Shown: positions 34,798 through 46,595 of the stretch, in pieces
How positions within the stretch are numbered: the first letter of the stretch is position 1
Layout of the letters: every line of letters begins with the position of its first letter
Source: Cercophora sp. LCS_1
Taxonomy: Eukaryota; Ascomycota; Sordariomycetes; Sordariales; Lasiosphaeriaceae
Length of the DNA: 64,000 bases
Assembly (NCBI GenBank): GCA_036250225.1
Contig: JAPZLL010000001.1
Coordinates: forward strand, 620,001 to 684,000
Direction: 5' to 3'
The notes under the pieces: model-generated
What the model was told of the DNA's origin: nothing
Database searches by the model: none
Seen by the model: only the letters and a program-made list of their open reading frames with translations
Made by a program: the position numbers and the translations under genes

Positions 34798-35376
34798 TTT
34801 TTTGTTAGTTGGGTTTTGTAGGAGTTATGGATGGGAAAAGTTTTGGAGCTTAGAAGAACTAGATAGGAATATGTTTCCAACATGGTTCTGAGTGTGTTGG
34901 ATGTGATTTGTGACATGGTCATAAGGAGGTTGGCTTCATCCATTCTCTTGACGGATGCTCCAGCTTGGAAAAGTAGAGGGCGCGAAAGCAAAGTTCATCG
35001 ATTACACGAAAAGGACCATGTGTACTTGGTGTGATTGCACAGTTTAACTGCTACCTAGGCCCATCCCCAAGACCCTGCAAACGCCTCGAGTGGTTAAAAA
35101 TAAGGTTGTAAGAGACTTCCGAGTATCCCGTACCCGCATAGCTGAGAAAATCCTGTCCTTGGCCGTGTCGATGAACTGTGCCTCCCGTGTCCCAAACTCC
35201 GTCCCGCTATAGTCTACATATTCCCCAATCCACCAAATCATCCCTTAGAACTCAGTCTGGAACCGAAGTCGGCGGCGCTTCTTCAGTCCCTTCTGACCCT
35301 TTTCGGCCTCTTGAGCCTGTTGAACCTCTTGAACCTCCTCATCATCCCCATCATCATGCACCCGCTTGCGACCGTC
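34798..35376. other. Intergenic between convergent MDN1 and YTA7, with in-frame tail of YTA7
   Basis: The part 35376-35245 (minus) continues the YTA7 frame for 43 codons after its stop; see the finding. The rest (34798-35244) is 3'-flanking sequence with no gene seen. Confidence 0.5.
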
Positions 35377-38300
35377 CTAGGATCGCTGCCCGCTGATGCT
35401 GGCTGCCGGGTTCTCCTCTTGATCGTCTCTATCCCTCCTCAGATAGATAAACGCCCTCTTCTCGGGCGGCTGGGTCTCCGACTTTTCCATCTCGCTTCCT
35501 TGCAACTCATTCTGGACAAGTTCAATGTCGCTGATGGTGTCGTTGAACGCATATGTAAGCGCCGAAAGAACACTCATGCGGTTGTACTCGCCTCTGGTGC
35601 GCCAGATCTCATCCAGCAACTCACGATTGATCTGCTCCAGCTGCTCGACGGTGCAGCCCGAAGTGCGCTGGACGAGCGACTGCAAGAATTGCTCAACAGC
35701 ACCTTCGTGGATGACAAGCGGCTGCGATGATGCAGATGTCAAGTTCGAATGACGCAGCGATGAGGTCCGACCTGTGGCTGGTGTGTGCGCACCGGTCGTG
35801 GGCGTTTCGTCATTGAGGATGTTGTCCAGGCTAGTGGCGTTGACGGATTTGCGGGGGCCGCTTGTGCGCTGCGATGATGAAGGACTGCCACCGTGCTCTT
35901 CGCTGAGACCGGCACCCGAGAAACTGTGCATGCCCATGCGGGGGATTAGGCCCTGAGCGATGCCCGCAGCTTGCGAGTGGGCCCAGTCGCGCTCACTAGA
36001 TGTCGCCTGGCTGGCTTGGCTGGCCTGGCTGGGAAGTGACAGTCTGTCTCGGTTCTGCGACTGCGTGTCGACGAGCTGCGTGTCATTGTCTGCATTGTTG
36101 TTGAGACCATTGGTGTGCTGCGTGTTGGTGCGCTGTGTGCTCCAGTTCTCGCCACGATTCGTCGAAGGATCCGACGTCTTCGTAGTCGAGGCATCGTTGA
36201 TAATCTGCGACGGGGAGACACCAGGCGGGATAGTGGTCACCGCAGAGCGCTGCGACAGCTGCGTTCCGGCAATTGCTCTAGTGGAATCACCCAACGGTCG
36301 CATTGGCGGCGGTCTGCCCCAGAAAGAGTCGCTGGCTTGCTGGGCCTGCGAGTCTGGGGCAATGTCACTCATGACAATATCGTCGCCATCTTGCCGCGAG
36401 GGGACCGAAGTGCCGTTAGTCGTTGAGGAGTGACCATTCGACTTGGGGCTCATCAGCCTGAAACGAGCGGCCGTTGTTTGAAGTGAGTTCATCCCCGTCA
36501 TTGGGACTCCTATTCCCACAGGTCCCTGGGACTCGCTGTCTTCGGCCGTCCCGGACTGCACAAGGCCGGGGCGGACAAGATCCACAAACGGTTGCAGCGC
36601 CTTTCTCTTGCGCTCTTTTTCCTCGGTCTCCTTGGCTCTCTCTAACTGTCTCTGGTACAACGCCTCGAAGTTGAATCCCTGGCCGGCAAGAGTCACCGTA
36701 ATGTCGTGCACGTCGACTTCAACATTGGTTCGAAGCTCAGCTGCCTTCAAGATGCGGTCCTTATCGCCGAGCTGCTTGGCGTCCAGGAACAATCGATTGA
36801 TATCCTTATAGAAATCAATCGGCCTGGCATAGTAGCCGTTGGCAAGCCGCTCTTCAATCGTGCTGGTCTCCAAGTTGTAGAAAAACTTTCCGGTAGCCGT
36901 CTCGCGGATTCCTGAGGTGCCTTCTTTATCCTTGTCGATCTCATACGGGCGTCGCTGGCCCTCGGCAACGTCTGGCCTGACGTGGTTCGGGTCCGCCTCA
37001 TCGAGTAGGTATTCGAGAGTCGACATAGGAATGGCTGGCTGCCTGAACTTGCGATACTTCTTGTTGATCTGTTCCATAATTGGTTGTAACCGCATCTTCA
37101 ACAAGTTCAGAGCGTGAAGATCGGCCTTGCGTTGTGCCTTGATTTCCTCCTTGGTCAAGACTTTCGGAGGGGGCGGCGGTGCGAGGGGAAGCTCCTCGAG
37201 GACACGCTTTTTGCGATCTGCGGGATCCGGAAACTCGACTGGCGACTTGCGAAGATGCGTGATAATATTGGAGAAGAATTCCACGCGGTTTTCCTAGATA
37301 AAGTCAGCAACGGTGGCCTACTTGATACAGCAAAAGAGGGACATACCCGAGTTGGTCGGTCAACTTGGACCCGATTCTTTTTGGAAAACCCAAAGAGGTT
37401 CCGGAGTAGGTCGGGGTTCATTTCAGTCACCGGCGTGTCTGCAGTGGCGAGTAGCAACACGGGAGCCGTCGGCGGTATGCTCTTCAACATCGTGATGAAC
37501 ATCCGAATCGCCTGTTCGTTTACAGTCTCCCACCAGTCGTCGATGGCAGGAATGAAGATAACGCTTGGCCTGTGGCGTCTGACCTCGGTGAAACGGCCGA
37601 CAATGGCCTCCTCCAGGGGCTGCGGCATTCGTTAACATGCTGTCATTCATTTTCAACGAAAACTTACTCTTGAATCACCAAGCAGGGTTGCGAGGTCAAA
37701 GTTCTGCACGTGAACTCCTTCCATGTAGTGCAAGCAAGCAGATGCAAGATAGGTCTGGCCCATGCCTCGCTCACCAGCAACAAGCAGACGCGGACGGAAG
37801 ACCCGGGAGCGCTCAAACTCTTGGTGCATCTTTTCTCTGCCAAATCCGTGATCGGTATCATGTGGTTGCTCGAACATTGCCTCCTCCAGGGCGGTAGTCT
37901 TCTTGGGCCGTGGAAACACAGAATCAAGCACGCTTATGAGAGCTTCGTACTGCTCCTTCAACAAAGGCTGAAGAGAGGGCGGGATCGGAGCCGCTGCAGA
38001 GACTGCCGATCGCTCCGATGAAGGCACCATCTTCTTGGCAGACAACATAAAGTCTGAAGCATGGATTATGATTTTGGCTGGATCAATAAGAAGCTTCTCT
38101 CGCGTGCCGTAGACTTGTGGGAAAGTTCGCTGAATGGCGTTGATGGCTGCTTCCGTGCACATCGCTCTGAGATCCGCACCGCCATAGCCTTTGGTGTTTT
38201 CCGCCAAGGCACGCTTGAAGCTGTCAGAGAGACCCCAGCCTTCAGTGTGGATGTTGATGATGGATGTTCTGGCGTCAAGATCGGGCAGTGGGAAGTAGAA

Positions 38301-40628
38301 TTCTCGGTCGAAACGTCCTGGGCGGCGTAAAGCAGGATCAATGTTGTCGGGACGATTTGTTGCACCAATGACGATGACCTGGCCACGGCCGTCCATGCCA
38401 TCCATCAAGGCCAACAAGGTAGCGACAATGCTGGCATGGATCTGCTCTTGTTTGCTGGACCGAACAGGTGCAAGACCATCGATTTCGTCAAAGAAAATGA
38501 TGCTCGGCTGCGTTCTCCGTGCTTCCTCGAAGAGCAGCCTAAGTTGCTTTTCGGCTTCACCAACCCACTTGCTTAACGCATCAGCTCCCTTCCGCATGTA
38601 AAATGTGACCTTCTGACCACCCTCGCCGAGCGATTGAGATAGGGCTCTGGCCAAAAGGGTTTTACCAGTGCCCGGCGGACCGTGGAAGAGAACACCCCTT
38701 GGCGGTGTGATCTTGAATTGTTGGAAGACTTCCGGGTATAGAAGAGGGAGCTGGACCATTTCCTTGAGTTGGTTAATGTGGTTATCCAGTCCGCCGACCT
38801 TGCTGAAATCAACACTGGCATCCACTCCCAAGGGGTCGGCATCAGCCAATGCTTTATGGCTCTTGATCTTTCCAACGTTCGGTGCTCCCACATCGGTATT
38901 AGCTGCCGCTTGAGCACTGAACAGACCACCCGGGGGTGCTGCAGATGTAGGCGTCATGCCAACGGTGCCTCCAACACCGGACCGCTGCACCATCTCGTCG
39001 TCGCTGCTGTCGGAATCAACACCACCTGTGGCACCAGTGCCCCAGGGACCTCCAAGCACAGCGCCCGCCGAACTGCCGCCGCCAAATGGACCATAGGTGG
39101 TATTGAGAGCTACGCGTTGCCAGCCTTGGCTCGCACCGCTCTTGCCGCCTTTTCGATTCTTTGCTGGTGTTTGGTTGGGCTCATCCTCCTCCTCAATTTC
39201 GAAATTAGCGGCGTCGACAGGAGGGATAGTGTAGTTGACAGTTCTAGCGGTGCGGCGCTTGTTCGAGATTCGCTCCTCATATTGAATGGATGGGGAACGT
39301 CGGCGGGATTTCCGCGCACGCGAGCGAGAGTTCTCTCTAAGTTCCTCCAGCTCTTCGGCCATTTCGTCGCGATCGAGTTCGACTTCTTCGTCGCCAGAGT
39401 CGGCACGTTTTCTAGCGCTCCTACTCCGGGTGCCACGGCCGCGACGTGTAGGACTAGTACCCGAGGAGTCTTCCTCGCCAGTCGTGCCACCCCGTCCATT
39501 CTTAACCGATGCCTCGGAGGCCGACATTTCGGCATCTCCAGATTCCTCGCCGGGCTCGAAATCGCTACTCGGTTCCTGGAGATTCTTTTTGCCCTGTTGA
39601 CGTGACCTGCGGGTCAGACGACGACCCGTACCATTGTTTGGTTGCTCTGCGGGTTCTTCCTCTTCAGCAGCCGGAGCGGATGCGGCTGCACGACCTGCTC
39701 TTGTCCGCCTATTGAGCGGTTGGACATCATCGTCATCATCGTCCTCATCTTCTGCATCCTGATTTTCGGCCTCAGCTTCAGGTTGAACATCTTCCATCTT
39801 CTCGTCCGAAGAACCATCTTCCTGATTGTCGAGCGCGCCGTCTGCGGCACCCTTCTCCGACTCTTTCTCGTTGTCACTGGGCGTGGGCTCTGCAAGGGTG
39901 TCAATCTGTGCTTCGGCTTCCATCCTTGAATCGCTCTCCTGTGTGGCCTCTTCAATGGGAGGCGGCGGTTGCTTCACGCCCTTGGCACCGCGGGTCGCTC
40001 TTGTGGCTCGAGACATTGTTTCGGGGCTCTTGCTTCGGGAAGCGCGAGCGACTTGCGCGTGTCGACCGGAATTTGAGAGCTCAACTAGAGGCTCTTCGGT
40101 TTCTTCGGTACGAGCTCGCGTTGCGCGGCGGGTTGTGGGAGGAGGTAGCACGGCGGGCTCTTTCTTTGGGCGGCCTCGCAGGTTTGTCTTCAGAACAACG
40201 ATGCGAGACGGCTTCTTAGTGGGCTTGATCTCGTCTTCCTCCACCGATTCTATCGGTCCGTCTTCGTCTTCGCTGCTTTCTTTGTAGGAGGGGTGTTGAA
40301 CAGCCGCTTTGCGCATTCGGCGCCCGGTTGATGTGACCGGAAGATCTTCGTCCTCTTCGTCCTCGTCCTCTTCTTCAGCGAACGAGTTTTCGTCCTCACT
40401 CTCCGAGACTTCGTCGTCGTCGTCGTCGTCGTCGTCAATGTCCGAGCCTCGGTACTTGTTGCTCCGCGGCCGAGACTTGCCGCCGCTCGTTCGCCTCGAC
40501 TTGGTCGAGCGAGACTTCTTGGATGAGCGCGGGGGGCGATCCTCGGAGGGGTCGAAATTCTCATCCTCGGGGTCCGACGCGTTCGGGTCGAACCCCTCGA
40601 GAATATCTCGCTTCCGCTTCGAGGGCAT
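35377..40628 (-). CDS. YTA7: Bromodomain AAA ATPase of the Yta7/Abo1/ATAD2 family, 1716 residues
   Basis: Three exons: 40628-37668, 37619-37347 and 37293-35377, with introns of 48 and 53 bp, all in phase 0. The N-terminal 550 residues are acidic and Lys/Arg/Ser-rich and probably disordered. AAA1 has an intact Walker A (GPPGTGKT, about residue 648) and Walker B (IIFFDEIDG, about 709). AAA2 has lost the Walker A lysine (GERGMGQT, about 946) and has a poor Walker B (FIPAIDDWW, about 1007), as in this family, where the second ring is thought inactive. A non-canonical bromodomain follows (about 1139-1270). Yta7 and Abo1 are nuclear histone chaperones acting on H3-H4. The frame stops at TAG 35379-35377, but the same frame then stays open for 43 more codons with a basic end; this may be the true C-terminus, as noted in the findings. 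Confidence 0.95.
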
Positions 40629-42939
40629 TGCGGCAGTGGTTTTGGCGAAAATTCGCCTGAGGGCAAGGTTCTATCTGCGCGAACCACAAGATTAGCTTGG
40701 ACTTGGATGAAAAAAGAAGCAAGAGCGCAAACAGGAAGGAGCGACTCGGCGTGTTACCACCAAGAGAGAAAAAGATGAAACGCACAGTGGAATAAAAAAC
40801 GGAAAGAGAAAGTGTTTGAAGGCAGGAGAGACTGCCAAAGGCTGGTGAGTACAGTGATGGGCCAGGGAAGGCGCGGCTCGTGCGGCAAGAACCAAAAGTG
40901 CCAACAGGAAGGAGCGAACTAGATGAGAGGGGTGTTGCTCGGCGCGCAGAAGAACTTACGGGTTGTCGCAATGCGACCGGTGATGGTGCTCAAAGCACGG
41001 CGAAACAAACTTGTCGAGGGCACAATCCCCTCTGGAGGCAAAGGGTTGGTGTGATGGGGAAGGTTATAGGAAGAAAGAAGAGAGGCCCTCTACACCCAGC
41101 TGATGGGGTTTGAAGTACTCAAAAAGCGTGGACCCTATTGCGATCCAACTGACAATACAGTCTGATGCCAATTCACGGACAGACGATGGCTTGCTATTGT
41201 GGCAGTTTCGCTCAATAGCAAGACCAGGAGAATCCGCACATCAAGTCTGTCGCGCGTCTTTCGCGGGCTTACCATGGCCAATCACAGCGCTTCGCTTCTT
41301 GCTGTGCCCCACTATTTTTGGCTCGTGCATGCAGGCAACCAGCCCGATCGTAAATCACCTCACCAAAATCGCGACTTGCAAACCATCACCGCTTGTGCCG
41401 ACCGCGTCGTGGTGAGCAATCGCAACGCATTGCCAGCTCAGATAGGCGATAATCACGAAGTTAGCCCGGTAGAAACCTTCATTGCATCGCAGGTATTTCA
41501 GCTGCAATATTTGCATCCCAAAACCATATGTGTCCATACATAAATCTCAATTGGCGCAAATCGCAAAACCATCCTCAAGACGCGCTCAAAAGACATCACG
41601 AAGGTGATTTTCGCAAGGATGAGTGGCGTCATAACCTGCGATTGACGTGCGAGTTGAACCGTTTTTGTGTGTGGGGATCCTCCCACGTGGCTTGGCTTCC
41701 GGTGCGGCTCAACCGCCAGAACAAGGTTGCAAGGGAACACAACGAGGAGACCAGGAAGAGCCGGACTCCGGCCCAGCCCTACGGGAGGGACTTCAAGACT
41801 CGCCTGATGGAAAGAGCAAAGGGCCGAAGGTTGAGTTCGGTCGAGCTGGCTCCCAACGGACGAGCTATGCCAGACAACCGACCCGACGAGGCTCCGTTCT
41901 GCCGGGGTGGCTCCTCCTGTCCAAGAGCTGGTCTTTGCTGTGTCTTGTAGGTTCTTCGCTCGCCTGGGAGCACGCAAAACCCACCAGTCATGGACGTATC
42001 ACGCGCAAGCAGCCTGCAAGCCAACAAGACTATCATTTACCCTTAGCCTTGAAATGGATATCGTCCAAAGGCTCTCCAAAAAAAAGGCCATTACTGATAC
42101 TGCGAGTGACACTTCATCCCACGGCTTTTTTCTTCTTGACGTCTGGGCCAGTGTTGACACAACGACCCCGGTTTCAGGATTGCCACTGCGGGGCGCAAAA
42201 CGAAGACGCTGACATGCTGAAAAACAAATCATCAAGGCGGCTCGCTGGCTGAGATTTTCCACGTCTAAGCACCAGATCAAAAAACGAAATCCTTATATGA
42301 GTGAGTGTTGGGTGATTACCTGGTAGCATCCTCATCCCCATCCTGTGGTCCGGAGAACGTGTCAGTGCCATGATGCAAGAGTGTTGTACAATACCAAGCA
42401 TCGCCTCAGAATCTCCACCCAACTTCTCTGGTAACTAATCGCAACAACAGCAACCCGGGTTAGCTCCCCAGACCCATCGTAATGGATAAATTTATTATCT
42501 GTAGTTCAAATAAAAAGGAAACGCTCGGTGCTGAAGAAATATTGAAAAGGCCGAAATCCTGCCTACACAAATTGCTTTGCTAAAAACTTAAAAACAGAAG
42601 ACTTTTGATCGAATTGACAAAAATGTAGAGCCGGAATCCAAAGGCCTGTTCCTCAGAAACCGGAGATGCTGAAAATATTCTCGCCCTGTTTTGGGCAACT
42701 AGGTCAATTTTCCTCTTCAGTCAACGGCATGCCTGCATCTCGGACTCTTCATCGCAATCGAGGAAAAGTGAAACAGTGAAAGGCAAAGTGACAAACGCCA
42801 AGAGCCTTCAATGCAGACTTTAACCTCACCGTTGATTTTCGCATGCAACAACGCAATGCCTAGAGCCTTCAAGAATTAATATGGACTAATTTCCAGAATT
42901 CAATATGCATTGAAATTTTGACATGCAAATTGAATTAGT

Positions 42940-42986
<47 letters not shown>

Positions 42987-43250
42987 CGCGCGTGCGTGCG
43001 GAAAGGGGTGAGTGTTGGGACGGGATTGGGCGTATACATAAAGCTTAGTCCCCTGGAAATATTTTCAAGACAAGATACTTTATTTTAAATAAGGCTTTTG
43101 GTCTTTATCACTTTGCCTTGTGCTGTTCAACCGTACAATTGTATGTCAAGCATTCCAAAGGTAAACACGGCCCTGGCCACCACAAGGATTGCCCATTCAC
43201 TAACTGAACAGCGCCACGACACCAAACAGCCCAACCCTAACCAGCAGCAC
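40629..43250. other. Large intergenic region upstream of YTA7 and downstream of the A49 gene
   Basis: About 2.6 kb, the largest gap in the window. Overlapping frames of 140-200 codons around 41500-42250 on both strands have no family motif and look like chance frames in GC-rich sequence. From about 42440 to 43100 the sequence turns AT-rich and holds a GT microsatellite. I see no tRNA or other RNA gene, but I cannot exclude a non-coding RNA. Confidence 0.5.
42944..42983 (+). repeat. (GT)20 microsatellite
   Basis: Twenty uninterrupted GT units, followed directly by an ATGCGCGCGTGCGTGCG stretch of alternating purine and pyrimidine. Such tracts can adopt Z-DNA and vary in length between strains. 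Confidence 0.95.
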
Positions 43251-44624
43251 TTATCTTCTCTTCTGCCTGATCTGTCTGACCTTCGGGAACTGCAGCGGCA
43301 GTGCAAGCTTCGCCATGTTATCGACCTTGCCAGCCTTCTTCGTCTGCGCGATACGCGCTCCAATTTCCAGGAAGTATTGGTTGAGTTGCTTCTGTTCCAG
43401 TTTGAGATCTTCCCTGAGATCCAAAGTGTTGACCTCGAAGTTATCGATTATGCAGGCAAACACGCAGCAATGCGTCATGAGGAGGTCAACATGGGTCTTG
43501 CGCATCACGCCGTTGTCGGAAAATTTCCGCCGGATGTTCTCGATGACCACTTCTGGGGCCGAGGTCATGACCGATCTCAGCACATCCCGTTTCCCGATCA
43601 TCCGCGTACCCCGCTCCTTGCCCGGCCTGGCGGTGGCCCAGAAAATCAGAACCCATAGTAGGTATCGCATGACCTTCAACCTCTGTGTCGCATTTTCGTT
43701 ATGAGCAACACGACTGATCCGGTGCGCCACATATCGTGATGGGACATTGATGGCCTCGTTTGCTTTGACACTCTCCACCCAGTCCTGGACGGGAATAGCA
43801 TTGAGAGTCTCTGCTCCGACGAGCTCTGCGGGAACGTAGACATCGTGAATGTCTTCGGCATCGTAGTTGCCTCTGGGAACTGGACGAGCCTGGTCGATAA
43901 CCGCTTGCAGCTCTTCTTGTGTTGCCATGTTGTGAGTTGTGTCCTTGATCGCGTCCAACAACGCCAAATCCGCCTGGCCCATCTTTCCAATCGCCGATCC
44001 GGAGGTGATGGCGTTCTCGGTGACGGATTTGATAGCCTTCTTAGCCTTCTTCGTACCGAACGCCTCTCCCAGCTCCGTTCTCCGCTCAAAGTTGGTCTGC
44101 AAAGTAGAAGTTAGCAAGCTGGCCAGCACACCAAAGGCTTGCCCATCCAACTTACTGGCTTTCGCTCCATCATTGCCTCTACCGGGGCCCTTTGCGACCG
44201 AACAGTGCCCCGGATGGTCATCTTCTTAGCCTCCACCAGCTCCATTTTCCCGCTTCGTGGATCAAACACGCCGATGTAGTGTCGCAAGTATGGTTGCCCA
44301 TCCTCTCTTCCGACGAAGTCGATCGCGGGGTGGTTCGTGGAAAGGAGGGCCATCTCCGCAGGCGGGGCATTCTTCCGTCGTTTGTTCGATCCTTCAACCT
44401 TGTCGTATGGGAGGAATTCAAGTGACTTTGTGATATTGAGGCCTGGCGCAACAGCTATTTACCATGCAGTCAGCAATAGTCACGGATGCTTTGTGAAATC
44501 GAGCGACCCTACCAACTACGGGAAACGCCCCCTCGGGTTTGACAATCTTCGTAACGGTAAGTTGAGAGGGCCCGGTGGCTGCGCCATCAGCGCCTTTCCT
44601 TTTTTTTGAAGCCCGTTCGGCCAT
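43251..44624 (-). CDS. RPA49: RNA polymerase I subunit A49, 418 residues
   Basis: Three exons: 44624-44513, 44454-44156 and 44096-43251; introns 58 and 59 bp. The protein starts MAERASKKRKGADG and continues with the N-terminal dimerisation barrel (QPYLRHYIGVFDPRSGKMEL, then a basic segment), then the A49 linker and tandem winged-helix part (RTELGEAFGTKKAKKAI, VYVPAELVGAETLNAIPV, QRLKVMRYLLWVLIF, HVDLLMTHCCVFACIIDNFE). Length matches yeast A49 (415). A49 with A34.5 forms the TFIIF/TFIIE-like module of Pol I in the nucleolus, supporting initiation and elongation on rDNA. The very basic end suits nucleolar retention. The start at 44624 has a good context (CATAGCCATGG). Confidence 0.93.
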
Positions 44625-45797
44625 GGCTATGTGTTTATGGCTGATGGAATAAAGGAGCAGATGCGTTGCTCAAAAAAATCATAAGCCTCGAGTTTTGGGG
44701 TCAGCAATCGCAGCAGTCTGGATACCCCTTCAAAACTTTCAGAAGTTCATTATTCTGCCGGCATTTCGGCCCCACCAAAGACTCACCGCCTTTGGCATCA
44801 CCCACCGACAAACAGGCACACTAAACCAGCCGACACCACTGCGAACGCTGTCATTAGGCAGAGGCAATTTTCCTCCACGCATGAAAAGAAACATCTAAAA
44901 TGCCAAAAGTCATGTCTCGAGGTCTCTAAAATATTAATTTACGTCTAGGAATATCAGGCAACCCACTTCTTCTTAAGAAAGAGTCCTCTGAACTCGTCAG
45001 TGTGCGGTTTATTTTGTCCGGGACTTGCCCACCCACCACCTAGTCCAGAAATTCGATGATGCTGGCTATCTGGGCAGCAAGGACGTCCTCCTTGGGATTG
45101 AAATGCTAGAAATAGGCACAAAATTATTTGACAATGAAAAAGGGGACATATCTCAAGTGACTTCGCGCACGCACTTTCGTTGGGGGTGTTGGCGCCTAGC
45201 ACCATAACGAGACGATCGCTTTCCGAGATAGCTTTGAGGTAGCTTCAGCACAGTAAGCACAAGCACAAGCAGTCTGCTGCATTCAGCCTGGAGGCTTGAC
45301 CATGGGAGCTCCCAATAAGCTCCGTGAGGGCCGACTGGGCAAGACAAGGATATGTGTTGTGCGGGCATCATGGCGGAGATCACCACATCTGGCAATCACC
45401 TGGGAATCACGATACATGAGAATATGATCCTGTCTTGCCGAAGCCGAGCCGCTGAATTGACTGCTGCAAGTTCTAATGACCTGAACTTACGTGCCAGGTA
45501 ACTGGGCTTCTACCGAGGGCGATCCGCGCAAATACTGCGACTGTCCTGCTCAACCATTTGACTTGCAACCAGTCTACCAAAATCCACCACCGCATCAATC
45601 CGTGCCGCGCACGCCATTAATCCTCCCAAGTCGAGTGTCCGAAATGAGCTGATCTGAGGGCCTGAAAACATCCGGATGCCGAGATGTGTTGCTTCCAAGT
45701 GATGACGGGGAAGTGGGACGATGAGCTTCGTGTCGTGATGATCGTAGACGATGTGCTCGATTCGTCAGGCTGGTTGGGGTCGAGAGGGATCGAGTAT
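44625..45797. other. Intergenic: upstream of RPA49, downstream of RPL41
   Basis: About 1.17 kb. A few protein-like stretches occur on the minus strand (about 45000-45260), but they could not be joined into a gene with a start and sensible splice phases. No RNA gene was recognised. Confidence 0.4.
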
Positions 45798-45930
45798 TTA
45801 TTTGCTGCGGAAGAGGTCAGTTGCCGCGGGGCCAAAGTTGGGCTGCGAGGGGTACTCACGATCTCGCTCTCATCTTTCTTCTCTTACGCTTGAGGCGTCT
45901 GACTCTCTTCTTTCTCCACTTAGCTCTCAT
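45798..45930 (-). CDS. RPL41: Ribosomal protein eL41, 25 residues, split gene
   Basis: A tiny gene easily missed because the coding sequence has only 25 codons. Exon 1 (45930-45860) encodes MRAKWRKKRVRRLKRKRRKM then RAR and two bases of the next codon; exon 2 is only 7 nt (45804-45798, CAAATAA) and completes Ser, adds Lys and the stop. The spliced product is almost identical to yeast eL41, the smallest and most basic ribosomal protein, which forms a bridge between the 60S and 40S subunits. The intron (45859-45805, 55 bp) starts GTGAGT, has a CTGAC branch site and ends GCAG. A second intron lies in the 5' leader (45997-45940), with an ACTAAC branch site. No other fungal protein has this composition, so the call is firm. 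Confidence 0.96.
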
Positions 45931-45939
45931 CTTGAATGT

Positions 45940-45997
45940 CTAGAGAGCTGTTAGTATTGTGTAATGTGGTGAAGTTTGGAGGCGGAGGGGCACCCAC
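45940..45997 (-). other. Intron in the 5' leader of RPL41
   Basis: 58 bp starting GTGGGT and ending CTAG, with ACTAAC 12 bases upstream of the acceptor. The ATG follows nine bases after the acceptor. Leader introns are common in ribosomal protein genes of filamentous fungi. Confidence 0.7.
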
Positions 45998-46595
45998 GAT
46001 TTCTTGATGAGAAAGTTGATGGTTGGGGAGGAAAGAAACGGTTTCGCGAATTGGGAGGGGGATCTTTTGTCTAGGGCAAGCAGGGCAGGAGCCCTGTGGG
46101 GTAAATCAGCTGACGAGGTTTTGACCCATGTGCGCAAAGTGACGTCGCAAGCCCGTCACACTGTGCATCCCGCCCTCCAAGCTTTGCGACCCACTTGAGC
46201 TCTGAGCTCCTGCCGCATGGAAAGCTTGGGGCTCAGCTCGGTGAGTTCGGTGAACAGGCAGTATCTCAAGGGTCGTTCTTTCCTGCTCGGTGCCTTCTAA
46301 GTGAAGCTCCGATTCGTGACCTGGCCCCCACCAAGGTAGGGCACACACACAATGGGGTGCTCGAATCGACATTGGCTTCAAAATCCCATCGGGACTTGCC
46401 AAATCAATGCCTATCCAACATTCATCTACTGCTTCTTGAATCTGGTGCTCGTCGATTGTGCCTCCATCCCCATTCCGCATCCGAAATATGTCAACCGAAA
46501 CCTCACTGCAGCCCGTAGCAAAGCTCTTCTATGAGGACAGAGGCTTGACGCCTCTCAGGACAGGTAGGCAGTAACATGATCAACGACCCGAAAGC
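45998..46595. promoter_or_regulatory. Divergent promoter region of RPL41 and the FHA kinase
   Basis: About 600 bp between the RPL41 leader and the first called kinase exon. A segment at 46489-46560 reads as protein-like on the plus strand but could not be joined in phase to the kinase; an upstream kinase exon therefore remains possible. Confidence 0.4.

Noticed and set aside
41605..41640. GCAAGGATGAG stretch resembling part of U6 snRNA
   Set aside because: The ACAGAGA box, the U6 stem-loop and the T-run terminator are absent around it.
41498..42252. Overlapping long frames on both strands in the 40.6-43.2 kb gap
   Set aside because: No motif, both strands open at once, Arg/Pro/Ser-rich composition typical of chance frames in GC-rich DNA.
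45001..45260. Protein-like minus-strand stretches (for example SYLKAISESDRLVMVLGA and NPKEDVLAAQIASIIEFLD)
   Set aside because: They could not be joined with a start codon and phase-consistent introns; may be chance or fragments of an old gene.
46106..46480. 124-codon minus-strand frame starting at ATG 46480
   Set aside because: Lies over the RPL41 upstream region, has no domain, and would overlap the ribosomal gene's promoter.
46489..46560. Possible upstream exon of the FHA kinase (MSTETSLQPVAKLFYED)
   Set aside because: The only donors would need a 24-nt intron or the wrong phase to reach the FHA exon.
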